A stretch of DNA of 61,587 bases from Clostridia bacterium (GTDB lineage: Bacteria; Bacillota; Clostridia; Oscillospirales; SIG627). A program made the position numbers and the translations under genes. Shown here in pieces: positions 34,423-43,306 of this stretch (position 1 is its first letter; every line of letters begins with the position of its first letter). The DNA lies in NCBI GenBank assembly GCA_017507325.1, contig JAFWBD010000023.1, positions 1 through 61,587 on the forward strand. The letters run 5' to 3'. The notes under the pieces were generated by a model, which saw nothing but the letters and a program-made list of their open reading frames with translations, had not been told where the DNA came from and searched no databases.

Positions 34423-36675
34423 TCAAATCATTCCCGGTCCGATATCCACCGTGATCCGAACGGCATACCGATCGGAATCGTTCATCGTCTCCAATAGGTA
34501 TCGGAAAAGGGCTCGGGCGCGGGCGTTGTTTTTGAATTTGATAATAAAACGCTTACGGAAAACGTTTTTCATTTTATAGATCGGTGCGTCAAAGGGACCG
34601 TAAACGATCATTTTCACGTCGGGAAAGCGATTTTGCAGGGCATCCTGCAGGGTATCGCTCATTTTTTTGGTGCCCATTCTCAGAAGGGTCTCCGTTTCGT
34701 GGGCAAGGGTGAAGACCGCCAATTGGCAAAAGGGCGGAAAGCAAAAGGCTCGTCGCAGGGCGATCTCCCCTTCGAAAAAGCTTTTGAAATCCTGTTCGGC
34801 GGCCATAGAGAATACGTTGTGACGGGGATTGAGGGTCTGAATAACGGCCCGTCCCTTTTTTTCGGCCCGTCCCGCCCTTCCGATCACCTGCGTCAAAAGG
34901 GAGAAGGCGTGCTCGGCGGCACGAAAATCGCTCAGATACAAGGCGCTGTCCGCCATCACAATCCCCACCAGCGTCACGTCGGGAAAATTGTGCCCCTTGG
35001 CCACCATTTGGGTGCCGATGAGAATATCGGCCTCCTTTCGGCGGAAGGCCGAGAGAATTTGATCGTGGGCGTTTTTTCCCGAAAGGGAATCGGAATCCAT
35101 ACGGAGCAAGGAGGCCTCGGGGAATACCTTTCCGATCTCCTCCTCCAATTGCTGAATGCCGAAGCCGTGGGGGATCAGATGGGGCGAGGCACAATCGGGG
35201 CAGCTTTGGGGAAGAGAGGTGGCGTAGCCGCAGTAATGGCAGGAAAGACGCTTGGTCTCACCGTTGTGGAGGGTGAGAGAAACGCTGCAATGGGGACAGC
35301 GGATCACGCTTCCGCAATCGGTACAGGAAACGAATCTTCGGTATCCGCGGCGGTTCATCAGCAGAATGGTCTGCTCTTTTTTCTCCAAATTCCGACGGAT
35401 CTCCTCTTTCAGCACGCTTCCCAGAAGAATGCCCGGATTCTTTCGCATTTCGGGTCGCAGATCCACAATGCGCACCTCGGGCAAAACGGCGTTGCCGAAG
35501 CGACGGGGCATTTCCACCAGGGTGTACAGTCCTTTTTTTGCCTTGTAATAGGATTCTACGTCGGGGGTAGCGGAGGCGAGCAGAAGCATCGCATCGTTTT
35601 TGGCACAGCGGAACCGTGCCACGTCTCGGGCGTGAAACTTTAATTGGGTATCGGATTTGTAGCTTTGATCCTGCTCCTCATCCATGACGATCAGACCGAT
35701 CCGGTCCAAGGGAGCGAAAACGGCACTTCGCGTGCCCAGCACAATGTCCTTTTCACCGTTTCGGATGGAAACGTAGCTGTCTCTCCGTTCTCCCTCCGAC
35801 AAGGCCGAATGAAGTATGGCCACGCGATCTCCGTAATGGCGGTATAAGAGCCGCGCGCTTTGCCCCGTCAGGGCAATTTCGGGAACCAGAAACAGAATCT
35901 TTTTCCCTTTTTTCAGCACGTGATCGCACAGAGCCAGCATTACCCTCGTTTTACCGCTCCCCGTGACGCCGTGCAGCAGAGCACAGGCGGCTTTGCCGCT
36001 GTCCGCCTTTTCGCGGAGAAGCAAAAAGGCTTTCTCCTGATCGGGAGAAAGGGGAGAGAGAAGGGATGGCTTTTCCTTTTCACGGGAAACGCCGAGAAAG
36101 GGATCTCGGAATTCCTCCTGAAGGGCAATTTGGATCAGACCCTTTTTTTCCAGAAACGAAACCGCGCCGCCGTCCAGCTCGAACAGCTCCCGACATTGCT
36201 TTTCCTCCGCTGTGCCTACAAGAGACAGATATTCGGTCAGCGCAAGGTATTTTTCCTTGTTTTTGCCCCGAAAGCCTTGTAAGGCCCCCTTGGCGTCCGA
36301 ATCGGGCGGAAGAGAGAGAAAGCGGATCTTTTTGGCGCTTTTTTGATAAACGGGAGAGGGGAGAATGGCCTTGGCTGCTTCTCCGAAGGTGCAAAACAGC
36401 TGTTCCTGCAGATAATCGCACAGTGCCAAAAGCTCTTCGGTCAAAGCCACCTCCGACGGCATCACCTGCGCAATGGCCTTGAGAGACATGGAGGGCTCCT
36501 CCTCTGTCACCTCCGTGACCACGCCGTAGCACTCGCGGTTTCCTTTTCCAAAGGGCACCTTGCATACCGCACCGCGAAAAACGGCGGACTCGGCAGGGCA
36601 AAGGTAATCGTATACCCGATCGGTTGCCTTCGGCGTGGAAAGCAATCGGACCTTCGCAATCCGGAAAATTCCCAC
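34423..36675 (-). CDS. priA: Primosomal protein N' (helicase PriA)
   Basis: 750 residues. Restarts collapsed replication forks. The 3'-DNA-binding domain begins IAKVRLLSTPKATDRVYDYLCP. Walker A is HGVTGSGKTRVML and DEEQDQSYKSD is the DEAH-type box. The Zn-binding region has four pairs (CTDCGSVIRCPHC, CHYCG, CPDC), then VIGRAGRAEKKGRAVIQT. The start is a GTG at 36675 with AAAGAG upstream, 19 bases after rpoZ; upstream codons in the frame are out of family. coaBC, which sits between rpoZ and priA in B. subtilis, is absent. Confidence 0.93.
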   Translation of the reverse strand: MGIFRIAKVRLLSTPKATDRVYDYLCPAESAVFRGAVCKVPFGKGNRECYGVVTEVTEEEPSMSLKAIAQVMPSEVALTEELLALCDYLQEQLFCTFGEAAKAILPSPVYQKSAKKIRFLSLPPDSDAKGALQGFRGKNKEKYLALTEYLSLVGTAEEKQCRELFELDGGAVSFLEKKGLIQIALQEEFRDPFLGVSREKEKPSLLSPLSPDQEKAFLLLREKADSGKAACALLHGVTGSGKTRVMLALCDHVLKKGKKILFLVPEIALTGQSARLLYRHYGDRVAILHSALSEGERRDSYVSIRNGEKDIVLGTRSAVFAPLDRIGLIVMDEEQDQSYKSDTQLKFHARDVARFRCAKNDAMLLLASATPDVESYYKAKKGLYTLVEMPRRFGNAVLPEVRIVDLRPEMRKNPGILLGSVLKEEIRRNLEKKEQTILLMNRRGYRRFVSCTDCGSVIRCPHCSVSLTLHNGETKRLSCHYCGYATSLPQSCPDCASPHLIPHGFGIQQLEEEIGKVFPEASLLRMDSDSLSGKNAHDQILSAFRRKEADILIGTQMVAKGHNFPDVTLVGIVMADSALYLSDFRAAEHAFSLLTQVIGRAGRAEKKGRAVIQTLNPRHNVFSMAAEQDFKSFFEGEIALRRAFCFPPFCQLAVFTLAHETETLLRMGTKKMSDTLQDALQNRFPDVKMIVYGPFDAPIYKMKNVFRKRFIIKFKNNARARALFRYLLETMNDSDRYAVRITVDIGPGMI

Positions 36676-36694
36676 GGTAACAGCTCTTTTTCGA

Positions 36695-36940
36695 TCAGTC
36701 CCGATTGGGCGTGATCGTATATTCTCTGGTATAAAGCTTTTCGATGGCTTCTTTGACGGGCTTTTCGCCGACGATGGTCTTCTTGGCGGAAGCGAATTTC
36801 TCCTCCTTGCCCTCGGCGATGCCTTGGGTTTTCTCCAATCTTTCGTCGGTGATCTTTCTTGCACACTTGGCGGTGGCAATGGAAAGCATATAACGGTTTA
36901 CTCCTTCATCGGAAAGCTCGCTGATAGACGGATAGATCAT
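36695..36940 (-). CDS. rpoZ: RNA polymerase omega subunit
   Basis: 81 residues. IYPSISELSDEGVNRYMLSIATAKCARKITDE matches the conserved N-terminal helices of omega, which chaperones beta' assembly. AAAGGAG lies eight bases before the ATG. The distance to gmk is 74 bases, the largest gap in this operon, with a small hairpin (GCCGAAGCATCGGC) that could modulate read-through. Confidence 0.9.
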   Translation of the reverse strand: MIYPSISELSDEGVNRYMLSIATAKCARKITDERLEKTQGIAEGKEEKFASAKKTIVGEKPVKEAIEKLYTREYTITPNRD

Positions 36941-37013
36941 GTTTTTTTCTCCTTTGAATTCAATATGTTTTTACGTAAAATGTTTGGCTTGATAAAAGAC
37001 GCCGATGCTTCGG

Positions 37014-37631
37014 CTATTTTTGAAAGTCCGAAAGAAAGGCGGCACGGTCCCGCACCAGAACGCTTCGCTCGGTTTTTCCCTCTTCGACCAGCTCCACAAT
37101 GGCCAGAGCAGCTTCCTCGGCCATTCCGTCAAAGTTGAGGATGATGTTTTCGTACAGCTCGGAGCGAAGGATCTCTTCCTTGGCGGTACGCAAGCGGTTC
37201 TGAATGGATTCCTCCGTTTCCGTTCCGCGGCCGCGAAGCCTTGCCTCCAGCGTGGTATAGCTCGGCGGGGAAAGATACACGGACAGATAACGGTCCAATT
37301 GACGCATCACCTGCTCGGCTCCGTCCGTTTCGATTTCCAGAACGGGAACGTAGCCCTCCTCAATCATTTGGAAAAACTGCTTTTTGGGAGTGCCGTAAAA
37401 GTTTCCGCAGTATTCCGTGTGCTCCAAAAAGCCGTCCTGTGCCAAGGTTTCGAGAAATTCTTCTCGGGTAACAAAATAATATTCCCGTCCGTTTTCCTCG
37501 CCGGGGCGGGGAAGACGGGTGGTCATGGAAATGCTTAAGCGCAATTTCGGGCACAATTCTCTTGCCCGCTTCAGAACCGTTCCCTTGCCGCTGCCGGCAG
37601 AGCCGGAAAAAATCAAAATGTTATTCTTCAT
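37014..37631 (-). CDS. gmk: Guanylate kinase
   Basis: 205 residues. Phosphorylates GMP to GDP. Walker A is FSGSAGSGKGTVLKRA; the GMP-binding segment is TTRLPRPGEENGREYYFVTREEF, and EHTEYCGNFYGTPK and VLEIETDGAEQV follow. The ATG at 37631 is set by AAGGATGAGG upstream and lies inside the end of remA (11-base overlap). The usual family sequence has SGPSGVGKGT; here it is SGSAGSGKGT, a modest variation. Confidence 0.94.
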   Translation of the reverse strand: MKNNILIFSGSAGSGKGTVLKRARELCPKLRLSISMTTRLPRPGEENGREYYFVTREEFLETLAQDGFLEHTEYCGNFYGTPKKQFFQMIEEGYVPVLEIETDGAEQVMRQLDRYLSVYLSPPSYTTLEARLRGRGTETEESIQNRLRTAKEEILRSELYENIILNFDGMAEEAALAIVELVEEGKTERSVLVRDRAAFLSDFQK

Positions 37632-37881
37632 TGTCAGCCTCATCCTTTCCTTCCTCGCCGGACAGACGCCGCTGAACGGAACGGGGAGCCAGCGCGGAGA
37701 GGATCACGTGTCCGCTGTCGGTGAGGATCACCGATTGGGTCTTTCTGCCGCAGGTCACGTCCACGGCAATGCCCGCATCCTTGGCATCCTGAATCAGCCG
37801 TTTGATGGGAGCCGAATCGGGCCCTGCCACCGCTACCACGCGGCTGGAGGCCATAAAATTACCGAATCCGATGTTGATCAA
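37621..37881 (-). CDS. remA: RemA-type regulator (DUF370)
   Basis: 86 residues. NIGFGNFMASSRVVAVAGPDSAPIKRLIQDAKD is the core signature of RemA, a small DNA-binding protein that activates biofilm matrix and osmoprotection genes in B. subtilis. The position between yicC and gmk is the conserved one. The tail (EEGKDEADNEE) is acidic. Targets in this organism are unknown. Confidence 0.93.
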   Translation of the reverse strand: MINIGFGNFMASSRVVAVAGPDSAPIKRLIQDAKDAGIAVDVTCGRKTQSVILTDSGHVILSALAPRSVQRRLSGEEGKDEADNEE

Positions 37882-37893
37882 AGCTCTGCCCTC

Positions 37894-38772
37894 CTATTCG
37901 ATGTTCTGAATTTGCTCGCGAATGCGCTCGATCTCGTTTTTTCCGTCGATCACCAGCTGGGTGATGGCGATTTCCGAGCATTTGGAGCCGATGGTGTTGA
38001 CCTCGCGGTTCAATTCCTGGGTCAGAAAATCCATGGTTCGACCGGAAGGGGTATCCTGACGGATCAAGGAACGGAATTGTCCGATGTGGCTGGCAAGGCG
38101 GGTGATCTCTTCTCCCGTGTCAATCTTATCGGCGATGATACCCACCTCGGTCAGAAGGCGGTTTTCATCCAAATTGCGATCCTCCAGATATTCCCGAAGA
38201 CGGGCTTCCATACGCTCGCGGTATTTTGAAAGTGCGGAGGCGGAGAGTTCTCGGATCTCGGCCAGGATCTCTTCCAAACGGTCTAAGCGGGAATCCACGT
38301 CCCGAAACAGGCTTTCTCCCTCCCGAGCTCTCATTTGAGAAAACTGCTCCAGCGCCTTGGTCATCACGGGCTCTACCGCCTGCCAGACCGCATCCGCATC
38401 GTCCTCGCGGGATTTCTTGGAAAAAATATCCGAAAAACGGGAAACGGCGGAAACGGAAATATCATCCCGCAGGCCGTGGTTCTGCGCAATGGTGCGAAGG
38501 GCCTTCACGTACTGCGCGGTCAGCGCCTCGTCCAAAAGGATCTCGGTTTTGTCTCCCTCGGGGCGCTCCACGGAAAGGTAAACGTCGATCTTGCCGCGGG
38601 CGGCAACCCTCTGCACGCTCTTTTTGATCTTTTCCTCCAGGTATCCGTAGATCCTCGGAAGGCGGATGTTGATATCGAAATAGCGGTTATTCACGGCACG
38701 GATCTCAAAGCTCACCTCGTAGCCGCCGACAGACTCGGTGGCTCTGCCGTATCCGGTCATACTCTTGATCAT
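37894..38772 (-). CDS. YicC/YloC-family endoribonuclease
   Basis: 292 residues. [31 protein letters not shown] is the YicC N-terminal signature and the C-terminal part ends [36 protein letters not shown]-like, the DUF1732 pattern (read here as [14 protein letters not shown]). YicC proteins are endoribonucleases that affect sRNA and mRNA decay. It is the first gene of the twelve-gene operon and has its own sigma-A promoter. A 47-base leader without obvious structure precedes the ATG. Confidence 0.93.
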   Translation of the reverse strand: [292 protein letters not shown]

Positions 38773-38824
38773 AAATTAAGAAGAATCCTTTCCGAATGTT
38801 GAAAAAAGCAAATGCTATCAATAT

Positions 38825-38853
38825 AATATATCAAATTTTCCTTTCAAAGTCAA
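38825..38853 (-). promoter_or_regulatory. Promoter of the yicC-rsgA operon
   Basis: On the minus strand TTGACT (38853-38848), 17 bases, TATATT (38830-38825). Confidence 0.8.
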
Positions 38854-38963
38854 GGCGAAACCGAGAATAAGCCGAAGATTCCAATGTTTTTTTCTCTTTT
38901 CTGTCATTTTTTCGGGCAAAGGGAAGTTTTGAGAAAAAATAAAATGTTTTTTCGGTATTTGCC

Positions 38964-38991
38964 TTGCATTTTTTTGGTTTGGTGATATAAT
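38964..38991 (+). promoter_or_regulatory. Promoter of the MATE array
   Basis: TTGCAT at 38964-38969, 16 bases, TATAAT at 38986-38991. It is divergent from the yicC promoter, about 110 bases away. GGAGGAG stands before the first MATE gene. Confidence 0.75.
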
Positions 38992-39029
38992 TTTTGGTGC
39001 GATTACGATTGATGATTCGGAGGAGTATC

Positions 39030-40412
39030 ATGGCATCCCGTCATTCCAGAGACCTGACGCGAGGCTCAGTTTTTAAAAACCTGGTTCTGTTTGCCGTCCC
39101 GATTTTGCTGAGCAATATGCTTCAGCAGCTGTACCACGCGGCTGACGTGGTCGTGGTCGGCAATTTTTCCGCCGATACCACCGTAAGTCTTGCGGCGGTG
39201 GGCTCCAGCGGCTCGGTAACCACTCTGCTTCTCAATATGTTCTTCGGCCTTTCCTTGGGGTCAAACGTGGTCTGCGCCAATCTGTACGGAGCCAAAAAGC
39301 ACGAGGATCTGCAAAAGGCCATGGGCACCGCGCTGATCGTTGCCGCCATCGGCGGAATTTTCATCGATGCGGTGGGCTTTTTTCTGGCAGGTCCGATCCT
39401 TGCGGCCATGGGAGTACCCGAATCGGTCTTGCCGCACGCCGTCGTTTATATGAAAATCATCTTTCTCGGTCAGCCCGGAAGCCTGATCTACAATTTCGGT
39501 GCGGGCATTCTCCGCTCCTACGGAGATACCAAGCGCCCCATGATGATCCTTTCCGTTTCGGGGGTTGTCAATTTCGTTTTGAATTTTGTACTGGTCGCCT
39601 TTTTCCATCTGGATTCTGCGGGTGTTGCCATTGCCACGATCATTGCTCACTACGTTTCCGCGGCTGCAGTGCTGTTTTTGATTTCCCGTCCCGCCGGGGA
39701 GCAGAGGCTGGATCTTCTTCATCTGCATTTTGACGTGAGCCTGTTCAAAAAGATCTGTCGGATCGGAATTCCCGGCGGTCTGAACGGTATGGTGTTCAGC
39801 ATTTCCAACGTGATCATTGCCAATGCGGTGTTCAGCCTGGGCGACGTGGTGGTGGCGGGGGATTCCGCTGCCAGCAGTGTGACAAATCTGGTCTATCAGG
39901 TTCTTGCCGCCTTCTATTCCGCCTGCGTCAGCTTTGCGGGGCAGAATTACGGTGCCAAGCGCTTCGATCGAATCGACCGTCTGTTTTGGCAGAGCATTCT
40001 TTTGTGCGGCGGCTGTCTTTTGGTGTTTTCTGTGGTGATCAATCTTTTCCCGAACTTCTTTATGCGGCTGTTTACAAACGATCCTGCGGTTATGGAGGCG
40101 GGTAAGAGCCGCCTGATGGTGGTGGGGTATTCGTATATTCTCTATACGGTCTCCGAAATGGCCATCGGCTGCTTGAGAGGAATGGGAAAATCGGTTTTCC
40201 CAACGGCCTTGAACGCCGTGATGATCTGTGTGCCCCGCCTTTTGTGGATCGCCTTCGTGTTCCCGCTGTACCCGACGCTGGAGATGGTCTATCTTTGCTA
40301 TGCCGTTTCCTACGTCCTTTCGGGAGCGGCGCAGTCCTTCTGCTATTTTTACTGTATGCATCGGGAAAAAAGGGCCTTAAAGGCCGCCGATACAGCTTCT
40401 GCGGCGGTGTAA
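39030..40412 (+). CDS. MATE-family efflux transporter (first of four)
   Basis: 460 residues with about twelve hydrophobic segments. The N-terminal RDLTRGSVFKNLVLFAVPILLSN and LQQLYHAADVVVVGNF, the internal PGSLIYNFGAGILRSYGDTKRPM, and SFAGQNYGAKRFDRI are typical of clostridial MATE (MatE/NorM-like) Na+ or H+ antiporters that export cations or drugs. It most resembles the third copy (both share IGIPGGLNGMVFSISN and GKSV.PT.LNAVMICVPRLLW). GGAGGAG stands six bases before ATG 39030. Substrate unknown. Confidence 0.93.
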   Translation: MASRHSRDLTRGSVFKNLVLFAVPILLSNMLQQLYHAADVVVVGNFSADTTVSLAAVGSSGSVTTLLLNMFFGLSLGSNVVCANLYGAKKHEDLQKAMGTALIVAAIGGIFIDAVGFFLAGPILAAMGVPESVLPHAVVYMKIIFLGQPGSLIYNFGAGILRSYGDTKRPMMILSVSGVVNFVLNFVLVAFFHLDSAGVAIATIIAHYVSAAAVLFLISRPAGEQRLDLLHLHFDVSLFKKICRIGIPGGLNGMVFSISNVIIANAVFSLGDVVVAGDSAASSVTNLVYQVLAAFYSACVSFAGQNYGAKRFDRIDRLFWQSILLCGGCLLVFSVVINLFPNFFMRLFTNDPAVMEAGKSRLMVVGYSYILYTVSEMAIGCLRGMGKSVFPTALNAVMICVPRLLWIAFVFPLYPTLEMVYLCYAVSYVLSGAAQSFCYFYCMHREKRALKAADTASAAV

Positions 40413-40475
40413 CGGAAGCGCTTGAATCAAGAATCAACGTAAAGGAGAAAACGGCTTTCGAATTGCCGTGACAGA

Positions 40476-41855
40476 ATGCATACCACTCGTTCAATGGATC
40501 TGACCCGAGGGTCGGTGATGAAAAAGCTTTTGATCTTTGCCATCCCGATCCTGCTGAGCAATCTGCTTCAGCAGCTTTATTATGCCGCCGATATTGTGGT
40601 GGTGGGAAATTTTGCCCGCGACAGCAAGATCGCCTTGGCGGCAGTGGGCTCTTCGGGTGCGGTCAGTGCCTTTCTTTTGGATATCCTTTTCGGCCTTTCC
40701 GTGGGGGTCAGCGTGGTTTGCGCCAACCGCTTCGGTGCCGGAAACCTGCAGTCTCTGCGCCGCGCCATGGAAACGGGGCTTTTGCTTGCTCTGGCGGGCG
40801 GTATCTTGATTTCCGCGGTAGGCGTGGTCTTTGCCCGTCCTCTGCTGGCGCTTTTGGGTTCTCCCGAAACGGTGATCGACGAGGCGGCCCTCTATATGAA
40901 GATCATTTTTCTCGGCCAGCCCGCCGTGATGGTCTACAATTTCGGCGCGGGCATTCTCCGCTCTCTGGGGGATACCCGCCGTCCTATGGTGGTGCTCTCC
41001 GTTACGGGAGCGGTCAACGTGGTCCTGAACCTTGTTTTTGTGATGCTGTTTCATTGGGATGCCGCGGGAGTGGCTCTGGCAACGGTGATCGCCAATTATC
41101 TTTCCGCCCTTGCGGTGCTCATCCTATTTCGGGACTTAGAGGAGGATCTGAAGCCGAATTTTCGCCGCCCGAGGATCTACCGCGAGGAGCTTTTTGCCAT
41201 TTTGCGGGTGGGCATTCCCGGCGGGATCAACGGAATGATGTACAATTTTTCCTCCGTTCTTCTCTCCTCCTCGGTGAATTCCTTGGGGGACGTGGTGATC
41301 GCGGCCAATTCCGCCGCCTCGGGGATCGATGCGCTGATCTATCAGTTTGTGGGCGCCTTTACCTATGCCGCCATCAGCTTTGCGGGGCAGAATTACGGTG
41401 CGGGCAACCAAAAGAGGATCGATGAATTGCTCCTGAAGGGACTTGTCTTGGTAAACGGAATCCTCTTGGTAGTCAATGCCGTGCTCCTTCCGTTTTCCGA
41501 TTTTTGGCTCCGATTTTTCACCTCTGATGCTCAGGTGATCCGAGAGGGCTCGGTTCGGGTGATGGTGATGTGCGGAGGTCAATTGATCTTCTCCTTCTCG
41601 GAAATGGCATCCGCTTGTCTGCGGGGGATGGGGAAGACCGCTGCGCCCACACTGATCAGTGTGTTTTGTATTTGTATTTTGCGGCTTTTGTGGATCTTGT
41701 TTTTATTCCCGCTTTCTCCGAATTATTGGTTTTTGATGCTGTGCTATCCCGTTTCCTGGGCTTTTGCGGGGGTGGGGCAGATCATTTGCTATCTTTGGTA
41801 CCGCCTTCGGGAGAAGAGAGCTTCTTTGCGAGAGCATGAGAGGATCTTGGCGTAA
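40476..41855 (+). CDS. MATE-family efflux transporter (second of four)
   Basis: 459 residues, twelve hydrophobic segments. Same opening (MDLTRGSVMKKLLIFAIPILLSN) and landmarks (FGAGILRSLGDTRRPM, SFAGQNYGAG) as its neighbours, but more diverged: the central substrate half has FSSVLLSSSVNSLGDVVIAANSAASGID. The nearest AAAGGAG lies about 28 bases before ATG 40476, so this start is weakly supported; ATG 40494 (MDLTRG) is an alternative. It follows the first copy by 63 bases. Confidence 0.9.
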   Translation: MHTTRSMDLTRGSVMKKLLIFAIPILLSNLLQQLYYAADIVVVGNFARDSKIALAAVGSSGAVSAFLLDILFGLSVGVSVVCANRFGAGNLQSLRRAMETGLLLALAGGILISAVGVVFARPLLALLGSPETVIDEAALYMKIIFLGQPAVMVYNFGAGILRSLGDTRRPMVVLSVTGAVNVVLNLVFVMLFHWDAAGVALATVIANYLSALAVLILFRDLEEDLKPNFRRPRIYREELFAILRVGIPGGINGMMYNFSSVLLSSSVNSLGDVVIAANSAASGIDALIYQFVGAFTYAAISFAGQNYGAGNQKRIDELLLKGLVLVNGILLVVNAVLLPFSDFWLRFFTSDAQVIREGSVRVMVMCGGQLIFSFSEMASACLRGMGKTAAPTLISVFCICILRLLWILFLFPLSPNYWFLMLCYPVSWAFAGVGQIICYLWYRLREKRASLREHERILA

Positions 41856-41885
41856 GAAAATGCCGCTGAACAGAAAGGTGAACGG

Positions 41886-43292
41886 ATGGAAAAACGATAT
41901 TCGAAGGATTTAACGAAGGGGTCGGTGCTAAAGCAGCTTCTGATCTTCACCCTTCCCATTTTGCTTGCCAATATTTTACAGCAATTTTATCATTCTGCCG
42001 ACGTGATCGTGGTGGGCAATTTTGCCCGCGACAGTAAGATTGCCTTGGCAGCGGTGGGCTCCACGGGAACCGTTACCAATCTGCTTATCAATATGTTCAT
42101 CGGCCTCTCTCTGGGCGTCAACGTGGTTTGTGCCAACTTCTACGGGGCGCAGGATATGAAGAACTACGGAAAGGCCGTGGAAACGGGCTTGATCGTGGCG
42201 GCTTTGAGCGGCGTTTTCATCTCCGTCTGCGGCTTCTTTTTGGCACGGCCGATCTTGGCCGCTATGGATTTGCCCGAAACGGTACTCGATCACGCTGTGA
42301 CTTATATGAAGATCATTTTTCTCGGCCAGCCGGGAAGCTTGATCTATAATTTCGGATCGGGTATTTTGCGGGCGAGGGGCGATACCAAGCGCCCTATGTA
42401 TATTCTGTCCGTGGCAGGCGTGATCAACGTGGTGCTGAATCTGTTTTTCGTGGTGGTGTTCCATCTGGATTCCGCGGGTGTTGCCTTGGCCACCACCGTC
42501 TCCCATTACGTTTCGGCGGCCTTTATTCTTGCGGTTTTATGCCATACGGAAAATGAACGCCGATTGAACCTTCTCCGTCTGCGCTTCGATCGAAAAATCT
42601 TTTCCCGCATTATGAAGATCGGGATCCCCGGCGGCTTGAACGGAATGGTGTTCAGCATTTCCAATCTCACCATTGCCAAGGGCATCTATTCTCTCGGCGA
42701 TACGGTGATCGCCGCCAATTCCGCGGCGGGAAGCATCGATGGCTTCACCTATCAGATCCTCGTGTCCTTCTACACCGCTACCATCAGCTTTGCGGGGCAG
42801 AATTACGGCGCGAAAAACTTAAAGCGCATCGATCGGCTTTTGTGGCAAAGCGTTGCGGTGACCACGGCCATTTATCTTTTCGTTTTTGCCTTTATTGCCG
42901 TCTTTCCCCGCTTCTTTCTTGGGCTGTTCACGCGGGATGCCGAGGTGATCACGGCGGCCGTTCCGAGGCTGTATGTGATGGGATTGGGCTATTTTATCTA
43001 TATTCTCTCCGATATGTCCATCGGGTGCCTGCGGGGAATGGGAAAATCCGTCGTCCCCACGGTGCTCAATGCCGTTATGATCTGCGTGCCCCGCCTTCTC
43101 TGGACCTCCTTTGTGTTTCCGCTGCATCCGACCTTTTCCTTTTTGTATCTCTGCTACCCCATTTCCTACGTGTTCTCCTCCGCTTCCCAATTGATCTGCT
43201 ATTTTGGTTACCGAAAGAAAGAGCAGAAAAAGCTGGATTCGGAGAAGGCGGCTGCAGCCTCGGAGGCCGAGCCGACCGAACAGATTTTTTAA
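41886..43292 (+). CDS. MATE-family efflux transporter (third of four)
   Basis: 468 residues, twelve hydrophobic segments. Opening KDLTKGSVLKQLLIFTLPILLAN, landmarks FGSGILRARGDTKRPM and SFAGQNYGAKNLKRIDRLLWQSV. It shares long conserved stretches with the first copy (SISN, GGLNGMVF, LNAVMICVPRLLW), so those two probably arose by a later duplication than the split from copies two and four. The C-terminal tail is Glu/Ala-rich. AAAGGTG stands before the ATG. Confidence 0.92.
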   Translation: MEKRYSKDLTKGSVLKQLLIFTLPILLANILQQFYHSADVIVVGNFARDSKIALAAVGSTGTVTNLLINMFIGLSLGVNVVCANFYGAQDMKNYGKAVETGLIVAALSGVFISVCGFFLARPILAAMDLPETVLDHAVTYMKIIFLGQPGSLIYNFGSGILRARGDTKRPMYILSVAGVINVVLNLFFVVVFHLDSAGVALATTVSHYVSAAFILAVLCHTENERRLNLLRLRFDRKIFSRIMKIGIPGGLNGMVFSISNLTIAKGIYSLGDTVIAANSAAGSIDGFTYQILVSFYTATISFAGQNYGAKNLKRIDRLLWQSVAVTTAIYLFVFAFIAVFPRFFLGLFTRDAEVITAAVPRLYVMGLGYFIYILSDMSIGCLRGMGKSVVPTVLNAVMICVPRLLWTSFVFPLHPTFSFLYLCYPISYVFSSASQLICYFGYRKKEQKKLDSEKAAAASEAEPTEQIF

Positions 43293-43306
43293 AGTGAGGT
43301 GACAAA

